DNA from: Actinomycetospora chibensis
GTDB lineage: Bacteria; Actinomycetota; Actinomycetes; Mycobacteriales; Pseudonocardiaceae
Direction: 5' to 3'
Assembly (NCBI RefSeq): GCF_028737215.1
Contig: NZ_JAQZAM010000010.1
Location: forward strand, 1 to 64,000
DNA: 64,000 bases
Positions 36,118 through 46,223 of the stretch are shown here, piece by piece. The position numbers and the translations under genes were made by a program. The first letter of the stretch is position 1. The number at the start of each line of letters is the position of its first letter. Under the pieces are notes generated by a model that was not told where the DNA came from, made no database searches, and saw only the letters and a program-made list of their open reading frames with translations.

Positions 36118-37833
36118 TTGAGCCAGCCCGGCAACGGACCGCTCATCGTGCAGTCCGACAAGACCTTGCTGCTCGAGGTCGATCACGAGGCGGCGCCCGC
36201 CGCTCGCCAGGCGATCGCGCCGTTCGCCGAGCTCGAGCGCGCGCCCGAGCACGTCCACACCTACCGCGTCACCCCGCTCGCGCTGTGGAACGCCCGCGCG
36301 GCGGGCCACGACGCGGAGCAGGTGGTCGACGCGCTCGTGCAGTACAGCCGCTACGCGGTCCCGCAGGCCCTGCTCGTCGACGTCGTCGACACCATGGGCC
36401 GCTACGGGCGTCTGCAGCTGACGAACTCCCCCGTGCACGGCCTCGTCATGATCTCCAACGACCGCGCCGTGCTCGAGGAGGTCCTGCGCAACAAGAAGAT
36501 CAGCCCGATGATCGGTGACCGCATCGACGACGACACCGTCGTCGTGCACCCGTCGGAGCGCGGGCGGCTCAAGCAGGCGCTGCTCAAGGTCGGCTGGCCG
36601 GCCGAGGACCTCGCGGGCTACGTCGACGGCGAGGCCCACGCGATCGAGCTCGACCAGTCCGACTGGCAGTTGCGCGACTACCAGGCCGACGCCGTCGAGG
36701 GGTTCTGGCACGGCGGTTCCGGGGTGGTCGTGCTCCCCTGCGGTGCGGGCAAGACCCTCGTCGGCGCCGCCGCGATGGCGCGGGCCGGGGCGACGACGCT
36801 CATCCTGGTCACCAACACCGTCGCCGGGCGGCAGTGGAAGCGCGAGCTCGTCGCGCGCACGTCGCTCACCGAGGACGAGATCGGCGAGTACTCGGGCGAG
36901 CGCAAGGAGATCCGCCCGGTCACGATCGCCACCTACCAGGTGATGACCCGCAAGACCAAGGGCGAGTTCCGGGCGCTGGAGCTGTTCGACACCCGCGACT
37001 GGGGCCTGATCATCTACGACGAGGTGCACCTGCTGCCCGCGCCGGTGTTCCGCATGACCTCCGACCTGCAGTCGCGCCGCCGCCTCGGCCTCACCGCGAC
37101 GCTCGTGCGCGAGGACGGGCGCGAGGGCGACGTCTTCTCGCTCATCGGGCCCAAGCGCTACGACGCGCCGTGGCGCGACATCGAGGCCCAGGGCTGGGTG
37201 GCGCCCGCCGACTGCGTCGAGGTCCGCGTGACGATGACCGACAACGAGCGGATCATCTACGCCACCGCGGAGGCCGAGGAGCGCTACCGGCTCTGCGCGT
37301 GCGCGCGCACCAAGATCCCGGTGGTGAAGAGCATCCTGGCGCGCCACCCCGGCGAGCCGACGCTGGTCATCGGCGCGTATCTCGACCAGCTCGACGAGCT
37401 CGGCGTCGCCCTCGACGCCCCGGTCATCCAGGGCTCGACGAAGAACAAGGAGCGCGAGCTCCTGTTCGACCAGTTCCGGCACGGTGAGCTCCCGGTGCTG
37501 GTGGTGTCGAAGGTCGCGAACTTCTCGATCGATCTGCCCGACGCCTCGGTGGCCATCCAGGTGTCCGGGACGTTCGGCTCCCGCCAGGAGGAGGCCCAGC
37601 GCCTCGGCCGCATCCTGCGGCCGAAGACCGACGGCCGGCAGGCGCACTTCTACTCGGTGGTCGCGCGGGACTCCGTCGACGCCGAGTACGCCGCGCACCG
37701 CCAGCGCTTCCTCGCCGAGCAGGGCTACGCCTACCGGATCGTCGACGCCGACGACCTGCTCGGGCCGGTCATCCCCGACGTGCCCACCGAGACCGAGGGC
37801 GAACCCGAGACGGAGCGTCCCGACCCCTCGTAG
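36118..37833 (+). CDS. XPB/ERCC3-type DNA repair helicase
   Basis: 571 residues. Superfamily 2 motifs: I VVVLPCGAGKTLVG, II IIYDEVHLLP (DEVH box), III GLTATLVREDGR, VI QEEAQRLGRILRPK. An N-terminal damage-recognition-like domain precedes the helicase core. In mycobacteria this XPB homologue unwinds 3'-5' and is linked to nucleotide excision repair. I chose TTG 36118 because GGAGG lies 8 nt upstream and the protein then begins just before NGPLIVQSDKT, where the mycobacterial protein begins; ATG 36097 would add seven residues. A GC palindrome follows the stop codon directly. Confidence 0.9.
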   Translation: MSQPGNGPLIVQSDKTLLLEVDHEAAPAARQAIAPFAELERAPEHVHTYRVTPLALWNARAAGHDAEQVVDALVQYSRYAVPQALLVDVVDTMGRYGRLQLTNSPVHGLVMISNDRAVLEEVLRNKKISPMIGDRIDDDTVVVHPSERGRLKQALLKVGWPAEDLAGYVDGEAHAIELDQSDWQLRDYQADAVEGFWHGGSGVVVLPCGAGKTLVGAAAMARAGATTLILVTNTVAGRQWKRELVARTSLTEDEIGEYSGERKEIRPVTIATYQVMTRKTKGEFRALELFDTRDWGLIIYDEVHLLPAPVFRMTSDLQSRRRLGLTATLVREDGREGDVFSLIGPKRYDAPWRDIEAQGWVAPADCVEVRVTMTDNERIIYATAEAEERYRLCACARTKIPVVKSILARHPGEPTLVIGAYLDQLDELGVALDAPVIQGSTKNKERELLFDQFRHGELPVLVVSKVANFSIDLPDASVAIQVSGTFGSRQEEAQRLGRILRPKTDGRQAHFYSVVARDSVDAEYAAHRQRFLAEQGYAYRIVDADDLLGPVIPDVPTETEGEPETERPDPS

Positions 37834-37835
37834 GC

Positions 37836-37849
37836 GGGGCGGCCGCCCC
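37836..37849 (+). terminator. GC-rich palindrome after the helicase gene
   Basis: GGGGCGGCCGCCCC is a perfect 14-bp palindrome two bases after the TAG stop. It is too compact to form a good loop; it may act as a pause or weak terminator. Confidence 0.35.
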
Positions 37850-37900
37850 GGCGGACCGCGGCGCCGTCAAGCCGCTCGACACGGCCCGCACCATCGTCGG

Positions 37901-38362
37901 ATGGACCACGGCCGCCTTCGCCCGGCGCGGGTGGACGAGGCCACCGCGCTCGAGGACCTCATGCGCGAGGCCTCGATGATCTGGAACGACCACCGCGAGG
38001 ACCTGCTCGCCCACCCCGACGCGATCGAGGTGCCGCGCGCGGACCTCCGGGCGGGTCGGGTCCGCGTCCACGAGGTCGACGGCGCCGTCACCGGCTTCGC
38101 CACCGTGCTGCCCCTGCCCGACGGGACCGCCGAGCTCGACGCCCTCTTCGTGCGCCCGGCCCTGATGCGCCACGGCATCGGCGCCCGGCTCGTCGAGGAC
38201 GCGGTACGGGGGGCCCGCGAGGCCGGCGTCCCGCTGCTCGTGGTCACCGCGAACCCGCGCGCCGAGGCCTTCTACGTCCGCTGCGGCTTCCGCACCGTCG
38301 GCGAGGCGCCCACGCGCTTCGGGCCCGCGATCCGCATGTACCGGGACATGGCGCCCCGGTGA
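37901..38362 (+). CDS. GNAT-family N-acetyltransferase
   Basis: 153 residues. The acetyl-CoA region is visible as LDALFVRPALMRHGIGARLVEDAV (the R/Q-x-x-G-x-G/A loop) followed by VTANPRAEAFYVRCGFRTVGE. The acceptor substrate is unknown. ATG at 37901 has no strong ribosome site. It stands between the helicase and a second GNAT, with small gaps. Confidence 0.8.
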   Translation: MDHGRLRPARVDEATALEDLMREASMIWNDHREDLLAHPDAIEVPRADLRAGRVRVHEVDGAVTGFATVLPLPDGTAELDALFVRPALMRHGIGARLVEDAVRGAREAGVPLLVVTANPRAEAFYVRCGFRTVGEAPTRFGPAIRMYRDMAPR

Positions 38363-38431
38363 GCGCCGAGTAGACCGCGCGCCCCGGCATGGGGACCGGC
38401 GCGTGCCGAGATGGGGAGTACTCACCGACGA

Positions 38432-38445
38432 GGGGACCGGTCCCC
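38432..38445. promoter_or_regulatory. Perfect palindrome GGGGACCGGTCCCC
   Basis: A 14-bp palindrome lies ~60 bp upstream of the second GNAT gene (38506). Its position and symmetry suggest a dimeric regulator site for the GNAT-cupin operon. A half-site-like gGGGACCGG also occurs about 50 bp earlier. Confidence 0.4.
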
Positions 38446-38505
38446 GCGCAGCACGCTCGATCCCGTCGCCGGACGAGGTGTCCGGCCCCGACGGGAGGAT
38501 CCACC

Positions 38506-39090
38506 GTGGACGTGCTGCAGCTCGTCACCACCACGACATCGACGACCACCGGGACGCCGGAGACACCCGCGCCCCGACCCCTCGGTCGGGCGCCCGACGT
38601 GACCCTGCGCGAGCTGGGACGTCACGAGGTCGACGTCCTCGACGCCGTGTTCGCCGGCCTCTCCGCCCACAGCCGCTACCTGCGCTTCCACGGCGCGACC
38701 CCGCGCCTGACCCGGGCGGTGCGCATGAAGCTCGCCGCCGTCGACGGACGGCGCCACATCGCCGTCGCCGCCTTCGGTCCGGACGGCGCGCCGATCGGCA
38801 TCGCGCGGCTCGTCTCCCTGGGTCTCCGTGACGCCGAGCTCGCCATCGAGGTCGTCGACACCTGGCAGGGCCGCGGTGTGGGGCGCCGCCTCCTGCGCAC
38901 CGTCGCCGCCCGCGGTCGTGAGGAGGGCTACTCCCGCCTCGTCGCCGATGTGCTCACCGAGAACACCGGGATGCGCGTCCTGCTCGCCTCGGTGCTCCCG
39001 ATCGTCACGGTCGAGACCGAGGGCCACGAGACGACCCTGACCGCCGACCTCTCCGTCGGCACCCCGTCCCGCCTGACCGCCGCCGCCTGA
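38506..39090 (+). CDS. GNAT-family N-acetyltransferase
   Basis: 194 residues. N-terminal 30 residues are Thr/Pro-rich. The core has LAIEVVDTWQGRGVGRRLLRTVAARGREEGYSRL, the acetyl-CoA loop, preceded by SRYLRFHGATPRL, a pattern seen in acetyltransferases fused to or near acyl-CoA synthetases. GTG 38506 with GGGAGGA 7 nt upstream. It is followed by the cupin gene after 10 nt, so they form an operon. Confidence 0.82.
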   Translation: MDVLQLVTTTTSTTTGTPETPAPRPLGRAPDVTLRELGRHEVDVLDAVFAGLSAHSRYLRFHGATPRLTRAVRMKLAAVDGRRHIAVAAFGPDGAPIGIARLVSLGLRDAELAIEVVDTWQGRGVGRRLLRTVAARGREEGYSRLVADVLTENTGMRVLLASVLPIVTVETEGHETTLTADLSVGTPSRLTAAA

Positions 39091-39100
39091 GGAGAACGCC

Positions 39101-39628
39101 GTGACCACCGCACTCGTCGCCCCGCTGACCGCCCTCACCGACGACCTCGACGCCGCCGTGCGCGGCGCGCACCCCGGCCCGGCCCGGGTCGCGGCCGTCG
39201 GACACGCCCTCGCTCCGTATCTGGGCGATCCACGACTGCTCCGACCCGACCAGTGCGTCGGGGACCCCGAGCACTACACGCAGCACGTCCTGCACGTCGC
39301 CCCCGACGGCGCGTTCTCACTGGTGGCGCTCGTGTGGCTGCCCGGGCAGACCACCCCGATCCACGACCACCTGTCGTGGTGCGTGGTCGGGGTGCACACC
39401 GGCGAGGAGCACGAGACCCGGTACCGGGTGGAGGACGATCACCTCGTCGTCGACGGCACCGACGTCGCCGGCCCCGGCAGCGTGGCGGGGCTGCTCCCGC
39501 CCGGCGACATCCACCGCGTGACCAACAGCGCGGCGGTCACGACGATCTCGCTGCACGTCTACGGCGTCGACGTCAGCCGGCTCGGGTCGAGCATCCGCCG
39601 GCGCTACGACCTGCCGGTCGAGTGCTGA
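39101..39628 (+). CDS. Cysteine dioxygenase-like cupin
   Basis: 175 residues. Three histidines of the iron site fit: His88 and His90 in TPIHDHLSWCVVGV and His152 in ISLHVYG. The family (cysteine or 3-mercaptopropionate dioxygenase) oxidises a thiol to a sulfinate using O2 and Fe(II). The exact thiol cannot be told from the sequence. GTG with GAGGAG 8 nt upstream, 10 nt after the GNAT stop. Confidence 0.85.
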   Translation: MTTALVAPLTALTDDLDAAVRGAHPGPARVAAVGHALAPYLGDPRLLRPDQCVGDPEHYTQHVLHVAPDGAFSLVALVWLPGQTTPIHDHLSWCVVGVHTGEEHETRYRVEDDHLVVDGTDVAGPGSVAGLLPPGDIHRVTNSAAVTTISLHVYGVDVSRLGSSIRRRYDLPVEC

Positions 39629-39631
39629 CGA

Positions 39632-40075
39632 TCAGCGTCGCGCGGCCATCGGGGGCGCGGCGTGGTGCCCGTCCACCCCGAAGCCCCGCGGGTCGTCCGT
39701 GTCGACGATCCGTCGGCCGAGCGGGGTGAGCGACACCGGGATCATCTTGAGGTTCGCCCAGGCGAACGGGATGCCGATGATGCTCACCGCCAGCGGGATC
39801 GCGGTGACGACGTGCCCGATCGCCAGCCACCAGCCGGCGACGATGATCCAGATGACGTTGCCCAGCGTGGAGCCGACACCGGCGTCCTGACGACGCTCGA
39901 TGCGGCTGCCGAACGGCCACAGCGCGAACAGGGCGATCCGGAACGACGCGATCCCCCACGGGATCGTGACGATCAGGATGCAGCAGATGATGCCGGCGAG
40001 CAGGTAGCCGAGGGCCATCCACACCCCCGCGAGGACCAGCCAGACGAGGTTGAGCAGGGTCCGCAGCAGCGCCAT
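39632..40075 (-). CDS. YccF-family membrane protein
   Basis: 147 residues with two YccF-type repeats: LLNLVWLVLAGVWMALGYLLAG...PWGIASFRIALFALWPFGS and GNVIWIIVAGWWLAIGHVV...PFAWANLKMIPVSLTPLG. About four membrane segments; function unknown in the family. Its stop lies 3 nt from the cupin gene stop on the other strand. No terminator stem is visible between these converging genes. Confidence 0.88.
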   Translation of the reverse strand: MALLRTLLNLVWLVLAGVWMALGYLLAGIICCILIVTIPWGIASFRIALFALWPFGSRIERRQDAGVGSTLGNVIWIIVAGWWLAIGHVVTAIPLAVSIIGIPFAWANLKMIPVSLTPLGRRIVDTDDPRGFGVDGHHAAPPMAARR

Positions 40076-40110
40076 GACACCAGGGTGCCACCGCGTGGGT
40101 GTTTCGTCCG

Positions 40111-41409
40111 CTACATCAGCTGGCGGCCCTTGGTCTCGGGCATCGTCAGGATGATCAGGAACGCGATCAGGGCGCCGCCGGAGACGTACCAGAAGAAGAG
40201 GTCGGGGCGGTCCGCCGCGGACAGCGCCGAGATCAGCAGCGGGGCGGTGCCGCCGAAGAGGGCGACCGTGAGGTTGTACCAGGCGCCGATGCCCAGGGCC
40301 CGGAGCTCGGTCGGGAACAGCTCGCTCATGATCGCGGGCGCGATCGAGGACATGAACGTGTAGAGCCCGAGGCCGACCGAGAACACGATGATCAGGTTGA
40401 GCAGCGGTGGCCGGTCGGTGATCAGCAGGCTCAGCGGCACGGTGATCACGGTCATCAGCCCCGACCAGATCAGCAGCTGGGGCTTGCGCCCGAACCGGTC
40501 GGCCGCGGCGCCCATGGGGTACTGCAGGGCGATGAACACGACCGTGCCGATCGAGAGGGCGAGGAACACCTCGCTGCCGTCGGCCTGCCGGAACTGCACC
40601 GCGAACGGGGTCAGCGCGCTGAAGAACGTGTAGAAGCACAGCGTCGAGAGCAGCGTGAAACCGAACAGCTGCAGGACCGCCTTCGGGTGCTGCGTGAGGG
40701 TCAGCAGCAGCGGGTTGCGCACGGCACGGGCTCGCTCGGCGTTCTCCTCGAACTGCTCGGTCTCGGCGAGCGTGCGGCGCAGCCACAGCCCGAGCAGGCC
40801 GAGCAGGCCACCGACGAGGAACGCGATGCGCCAGCCCCACGTCTCCAGCTCGGGGCGGGACAGCGTCGTCGTCAGGACGAGGCCCAGGATCCCGGCGGCG
40901 AGCAGGGCGATGCCGGTGGAGATGTAGAAGAAGCTCGAGTACCGGCCGCGGCGCGACGACGGGGCGATCTCGGCGAGGTAGGCGCTGGCGTTGGAGACCT
41001 CGCCGCCGAGGCTCAGCCCCTGCGCGATGCGGGCGAGCAGCAGCAGGATCGGCGCCAGCCACCCGACCATCTGGTAGGTCGGCAGGATCGCGATGACGAA
41101 CGACCCGCCCGCCATCAGCAGGATCGTCACGAGCATCGCCCAGCGACGCCCGCGGACGTCGGCGAGGCGGCCGAGCAGGATCCCGCCGAGCGGACGGAAG
41201 AAGAACGCGAGCGCGTAGGTGCTCGTGGTGCCGATCAGCGCGAGCGTCGGGCTCGACTTGTCGAAGAACTGCGACGAGAAGTAGACGGCGAACGTCGCGT
41301 AGATCGTCCAGTCGAACCACTCGATCGCGTTACCGATGCTCGCCGCAACGAGCGTCCGCACCGGTAACTGGTGGCGCTCGGTGCTCGCCGGATCGGACAC
41401 CTGACTCAT
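40111..41409 (-). CDS. MFS metabolite:H+ symporter (MHS family)
   Basis: 432 residues, 12 hydrophobic segments. MHS signatures: ASIGNAIEWFDWTIYATFAVYF at helix 1 and GRLADVRGRRWAM in the 2-3 loop, with LARIAQGLSLGGEVSNASAYLAEIAP in helix 4. The family includes the alpha-ketoglutarate permease and proline/betaine or aromatic acid importers; the substrate here is not known. ATG with AGGGAGC 7 nt upstream. The zinc alcohol dehydrogenase and acyl-CoA ligase lie upstream on the same strand, 64 bp away. Confidence 0.88.
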   Translation of the reverse strand: MSQVSDPASTERHQLPVRTLVAASIGNAIEWFDWTIYATFAVYFSSQFFDKSSPTLALIGTTSTYALAFFFRPLGGILLGRLADVRGRRWAMLVTILLMAGGSFVIAILPTYQMVGWLAPILLLLARIAQGLSLGGEVSNASAYLAEIAPSSRRGRYSSFFYISTGIALLAAGILGLVLTTTLSRPELETWGWRIAFLVGGLLGLLGLWLRRTLAETEQFEENAERARAVRNPLLLTLTQHPKAVLQLFGFTLLSTLCFYTFFSALTPFAVQFRQADGSEVFLALSIGTVVFIALQYPMGAAADRFGRKPQLLIWSGLMTVITVPLSLLITDRPPLLNLIIVFSVGLGLYTFMSSIAPAIMSELFPTELRALGIGAWYNLTVALFGGTAPLLISALSAADRPDLFFWYVSGGALIAFLIILTMPETKGRQLM

Positions 41410-41473
41410 CGGTGCTCCCTACACTCGCCCCCGTGCGACGCACCGTAGGCGAGCGCGCGCCCTGCGTACAGGC

Positions 41474-42502
41474 TCACTCCGCCATCACGATGCCGACCTT
41501 GCCGGCGGTGCCGGCGTCGGCGACCTCGTACGCCCGCGCAGCCTCGGTGAGCGGGAACCGATGGGTGACGACGCGCTCGGGGTGCAGGTCCCAGCGCGCG
41601 AGGCGCTCGAGCAGCTCGGCCATGCGCCAGGTCGGCGCGACCCACGAGCCGTGCACGGTCAGCTGGCGGTGGATGAGAACCTCGCTGACGTCGACCGTCA
41701 GGGTCCCGCCCTCGCCGATCAGCGCGCAGCGGCCGTGGCGGCGGGTGTGCCGCAGGGCCGTGAGCTGCGCGGCGCCCGCCCCGGAGCACTCGACGGTCAC
41801 CTCGGCGCCGTCACCGAGGAGGTCGCCGAGCTCGTCCTCGTCGCCCTCGACCGCGACGTCGACGGCGCCGAGATCGCGGGCCAGCGCGCGGCGCTCGGGC
41901 GAGGGATCGGTGCCCACCACCCACGGCGAGCCCATCGCCGAGGCGAGCATCCCCGCCGCGAGCCCCACGGGACCGAGCCCGGTGACGAGCACCTGCTCAC
42001 CACCCGCGAGCGCGACCCGGCACAGCGCCTCGTAGGCGGTGGCGAAGCCGCAGGCCACGCACGCGCCGTCGAGGAAGGTCAGCGGGTCGGGCAGCGGCAG
42101 GAGATCGCGCTCGCGGGCCAGCAGATGTTCGGCGTGCCCGCCGTCGCGCTGCCAGCCGTAGGCCTGGCGCCGCGGCGAGGTGCAGCTGATCTGGTAGCCG
42201 CGACGGCATTCGTCGCACTGCCCGCAGCCGCTGATGTGGTGGACGACGACGCGGTCGCCGACCCGGACCCGCTCGACCTCGGGGCCGACGGCGAGGACCT
42301 GCCCGCACGGCTCGTGCCCGGCGATGACGTCCTGGTAGGCCTCGGGACCCTCGCCCCGGTGCTCGCGGTAGATCGCCCGCAGGTCGCTGCCGCAGATCGT
42401 CGAGGCCCGCACCGCGAGGACGACCTCGCCGGACCCGGGCTGCGGTTCGGGCACCTCGCGCACGTCCACCCGGCGCCCGCCCGGCAGGTACACACCTCGC
42501 AC
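41474..42502 (-). CDS. Zinc-dependent medium-chain alcohol dehydrogenase
   Basis: 342 residues. Catalytic zinc ligands fit STICGSDL and IAGHEPCGQV; structural zinc cysteines are in SGCGQCDECRRGYQISC. The NAD(P) motif is VTGLGPVGLAAGMLAS. Substrate unknown; the neighbourhood with an acyl-CoA ligase and a symporter hints at a catabolic set. GTG 42502 lies 7 nt after the end of the ligase gene and has GATGAGG upstream. Confidence 0.9.
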   Translation of the reverse strand: MRGVYLPGGRRVDVREVPEPQPGSGEVVLAVRASTICGSDLRAIYREHRGEGPEAYQDVIAGHEPCGQVLAVGPEVERVRVGDRVVVHHISGCGQCDECRRGYQISCTSPRRQAYGWQRDGGHAEHLLARERDLLPLPDPLTFLDGACVACGFATAYEALCRVALAGGEQVLVTGLGPVGLAAGMLASAMGSPWVVGTDPSPERRALARDLGAVDVAVEGDEDELGDLLGDGAEVTVECSGAGAAQLTALRHTRRHGRCALIGEGGTLTVDVSEVLIHRQLTVHGSWVAPTWRMAELLERLARWDLHPERVVTHRFPLTEAARAYEVADAGTAGKVGIVMAE

Positions 42503-42509
42503 CGGAGCC

Positions 42510-44163
42510 TCATCCCTTCTCGAGAGCCCGCTCCGTCGCCCACCGCCGCAGCTCCGCAGCCTTGATCTTGGTGCCGTTGGTGCCGGTCGTCGTGGGCATG
42601 GCCTCGACGACGTGCACCGCCCCCGGCACCTTGAACCCCGCGAGCGTCGCGCGGCACCAGGCCACCAGATCCTCCCCCACCGGCGCCCGCCCCGCCCTCG
42701 CGACGACGAAGCCGACCGCCGTCGTAGCGCCGTCCTCGCCGGGCACGCCGACCACCTTCGCCGTCGCGACGTCCTCGTGCGCCGCCAGGCGACGCTCGAT
42801 CTCGGCGGGGTCGACGAGGAACCCGCGCAGCCGCAGGGCGTCACCACGGCGGCAGACGTAGACGAACGCGCCCTCGTCCACGAGCACGCCGAGGTCGCCG
42901 GACGAACCAGCCGTCGGCCGTGAACGCGTCGGGCACCTCGGCACCGAGGTAGGCGTCGACCACGTTCGTGCCGCGGAACTGGACCTCGCCCTCGTGCCCG
43001 GGCTCGAGGACGGCGTCGGTGTCGGGGTCGGCGACGCGGACGGCGATGTCCGGGTGCACGACGCGCCCGCCGCCGGCGAGGCGGCCGGGCGCGGGCTCGT
43101 CGTCGGGCCAGGTCGCGGCGAGCGCGAAGACCTCCGACGAGCCGTAGACGCCGGCGACCCGCGTGCCCTGCTCGCCCAGCCAGGCGGCCAGCGCGTGCGA
43201 GCGGCCCTGGAAGTCCGCGACGCCCCACCACCGCCAGCTCGACAGGTCGCGATGCTTCACGGTCCAGGCCTCGTGCAGCCGCAGGACGAGGTCGTCGCCG
43301 CTGGCGAGGTGCGTGACGCGGTGCGCCTCGACGTGATCGAGCACGCGGTCGGCGTCGAACGTGGGCTCGAGCAGCACCGTCGCGCCCGCCGCCAGCCCGG
43401 CCGTGATCGCGTTGTAGCCGAAGACCCCGGACAGCGGCAGCGCTCCGAGCACGACGTCGCCCTCGACGAGCCCGAGCACGGCGGCGTCGGCGACCGCGTG
43501 GATCAGGACCGCCCGCGTGGTGTGTGCGGCGAGCTTCGGCAGGCCCGTGGAGCCGGACGTCGTGAACGCGACGGCGAGCGCGTCCGGGTCCGACGGCGCG
43601 GGGTCCGGCCCGTCGTGGCGACGCGGGGTCCAGGCGCCGGCGCCGACGTCGCAGGTCTCCGGCTCGGGGGTCGGTCCGCCCGGCCCGGTGACGACGGCGA
43701 CCGCAGGCACCACACCGGAGCGCTCGACGGACGCGCGCAGGCGGTCGAGCAGGTCGAGCCCGTGGAAGCCCTGGGCCAGGGCGACGAGCCGCGGACGCGC
43801 GCGCTCGAGCACGTGGGCGGCCTCCTCGAGGCCGTAGCGGGTGTTGATGCCGACGACGTGCGCGTCGCGCGCCGCGACGGCGGCCTGCCAGACCAGCGCG
43901 TCGCTCCAGTTCGGCATCCACACCGCGACGGCGTCGCCCCGCCCGATCCCGTGCGCGCGGAGCTCCTCGGCGAGCGCGCGGGTGCGCCGCCAGAGATCGC
44001 CGCGGCTCACGGGGTGGGTCACGCCGTCGGGCGTCGTGTCGAGCACGGCGGTGACCTCGGGGTCGCGACGGGCGAGGCGGCCGAGGAGGTCCGGGAAGTC
44101 GGCGGGTACCTCGCCGGGGGCGGGGAGCGCGGACACGGCGTGCGGCACGGGGGCGGTCGCCAC
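42510..44163 (-). pseudogene. Frameshifted acyl-CoA/acyl-acid ligase (AMP-forming)
   Basis: An ANL-superfamily gene in two frames. The N-terminal part (44163 to ~42900) has the P-loop FTTSGSTGLPKLAAHTT, VYGSSEVFALA and ADGWFV. Its partner frame continues SGDLGVLVDEGAFVYVCRRGDALRLRGFLVDPAEIERRL and ends with the catalytic lysine region TGTNGTKIKAAELRRW. The break falls at about 42900-42908: a W-F-R-S-G-D-L reading would need two more bases (or one fewer). It could be a real mutation or an assembly error in a GC-rich stretch. GTG 44163 has TAGGCT 6 nt upstream, so it is probably leaderless. Operon with the downstream dehydrogenase. Confidence 0.8.
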
Positions 44164-44169
44164 GAGGAC

Positions 44170-44175
44170 AGCCTA
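44170..44175 (-). promoter_or_regulatory. -10 box of the ligase gene (leaderless)
   Basis: TAGGCT on the minus strand, 6 nt before GTG 44163, with no ribosome site between. Fits the TANNNT leaderless pattern seen elsewhere in the window. Confidence 0.5.
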
Positions 44176-44260
44176 GGCGCGGGTCGCGTGGAGCGAGGGT
44201 CACCTCCGCTGCGTGGGAGGCAGCCGGGGACGCCCTCGCGGGACGCGTGGCGGGGTCTCT

Positions 44261-44326
44261 GGAGATCACGGGCACCTGGTGCACCTCGAGCGCGCGTCCG
44301 ACGTCGACGAGGTGCCCGTGATCTCC
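44261..44326. repeat. 17-bp inverted repeat with 32-nt centre
   Basis: GGAGATCACGGGCACCT (44261-44277) and its exact complement (44310-44326) flank 32 bp that contains a second short symmetry (GTGCAC). It lies between the leaderless ligase promoter and groEL terminator. The arm core AGATCACG resembles the arms of the palindrome at 6511-6559, so a dispersed palindrome family is possible. Confidence 0.65.
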
Positions 44327-44349
44327 GGGCACGCGACCCGCGCACGACG

Positions 44350-44382
44350 AAGGGCCGCACCCCCGGAGGGGATGCGGCCCTT
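44350..44382 (-). terminator. Hairpin terminator of groEL
   Basis: AAGGGCCGCA (44350-44359) pairs with TGCGGCCCTT (44373-44382); an inner CCCC/GGGG extends the stem. It lies 30 nt after the groEL stop on the minus strand. Confidence 0.8.
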
Positions 44383-44412
44383 CGCGTGATCAGCTGGCGC
44401 TGACGGCGTGGA

Positions 44413-46165
<1,753 letters not shown>

Positions 46166-46173
46166 ACGCCATG

Positions 46174-46200
46174 TTGGCACTCGGGTGGGGCGAGTGCAAC
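46174..46200. promoter_or_regulatory. CIRCE operator 2 (HrcA site)
   Basis: TTGGCACTC-N9-GAGTGCAAC, a second CIRCE 8 bp from the first, with its core exactly at N9. It ends 23 bp after the stop of the protein kinase gene. Confidence 0.88.
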
Positions 46201-46223
46201 CGAGGTGGTCCCGGGTGTCGGCG

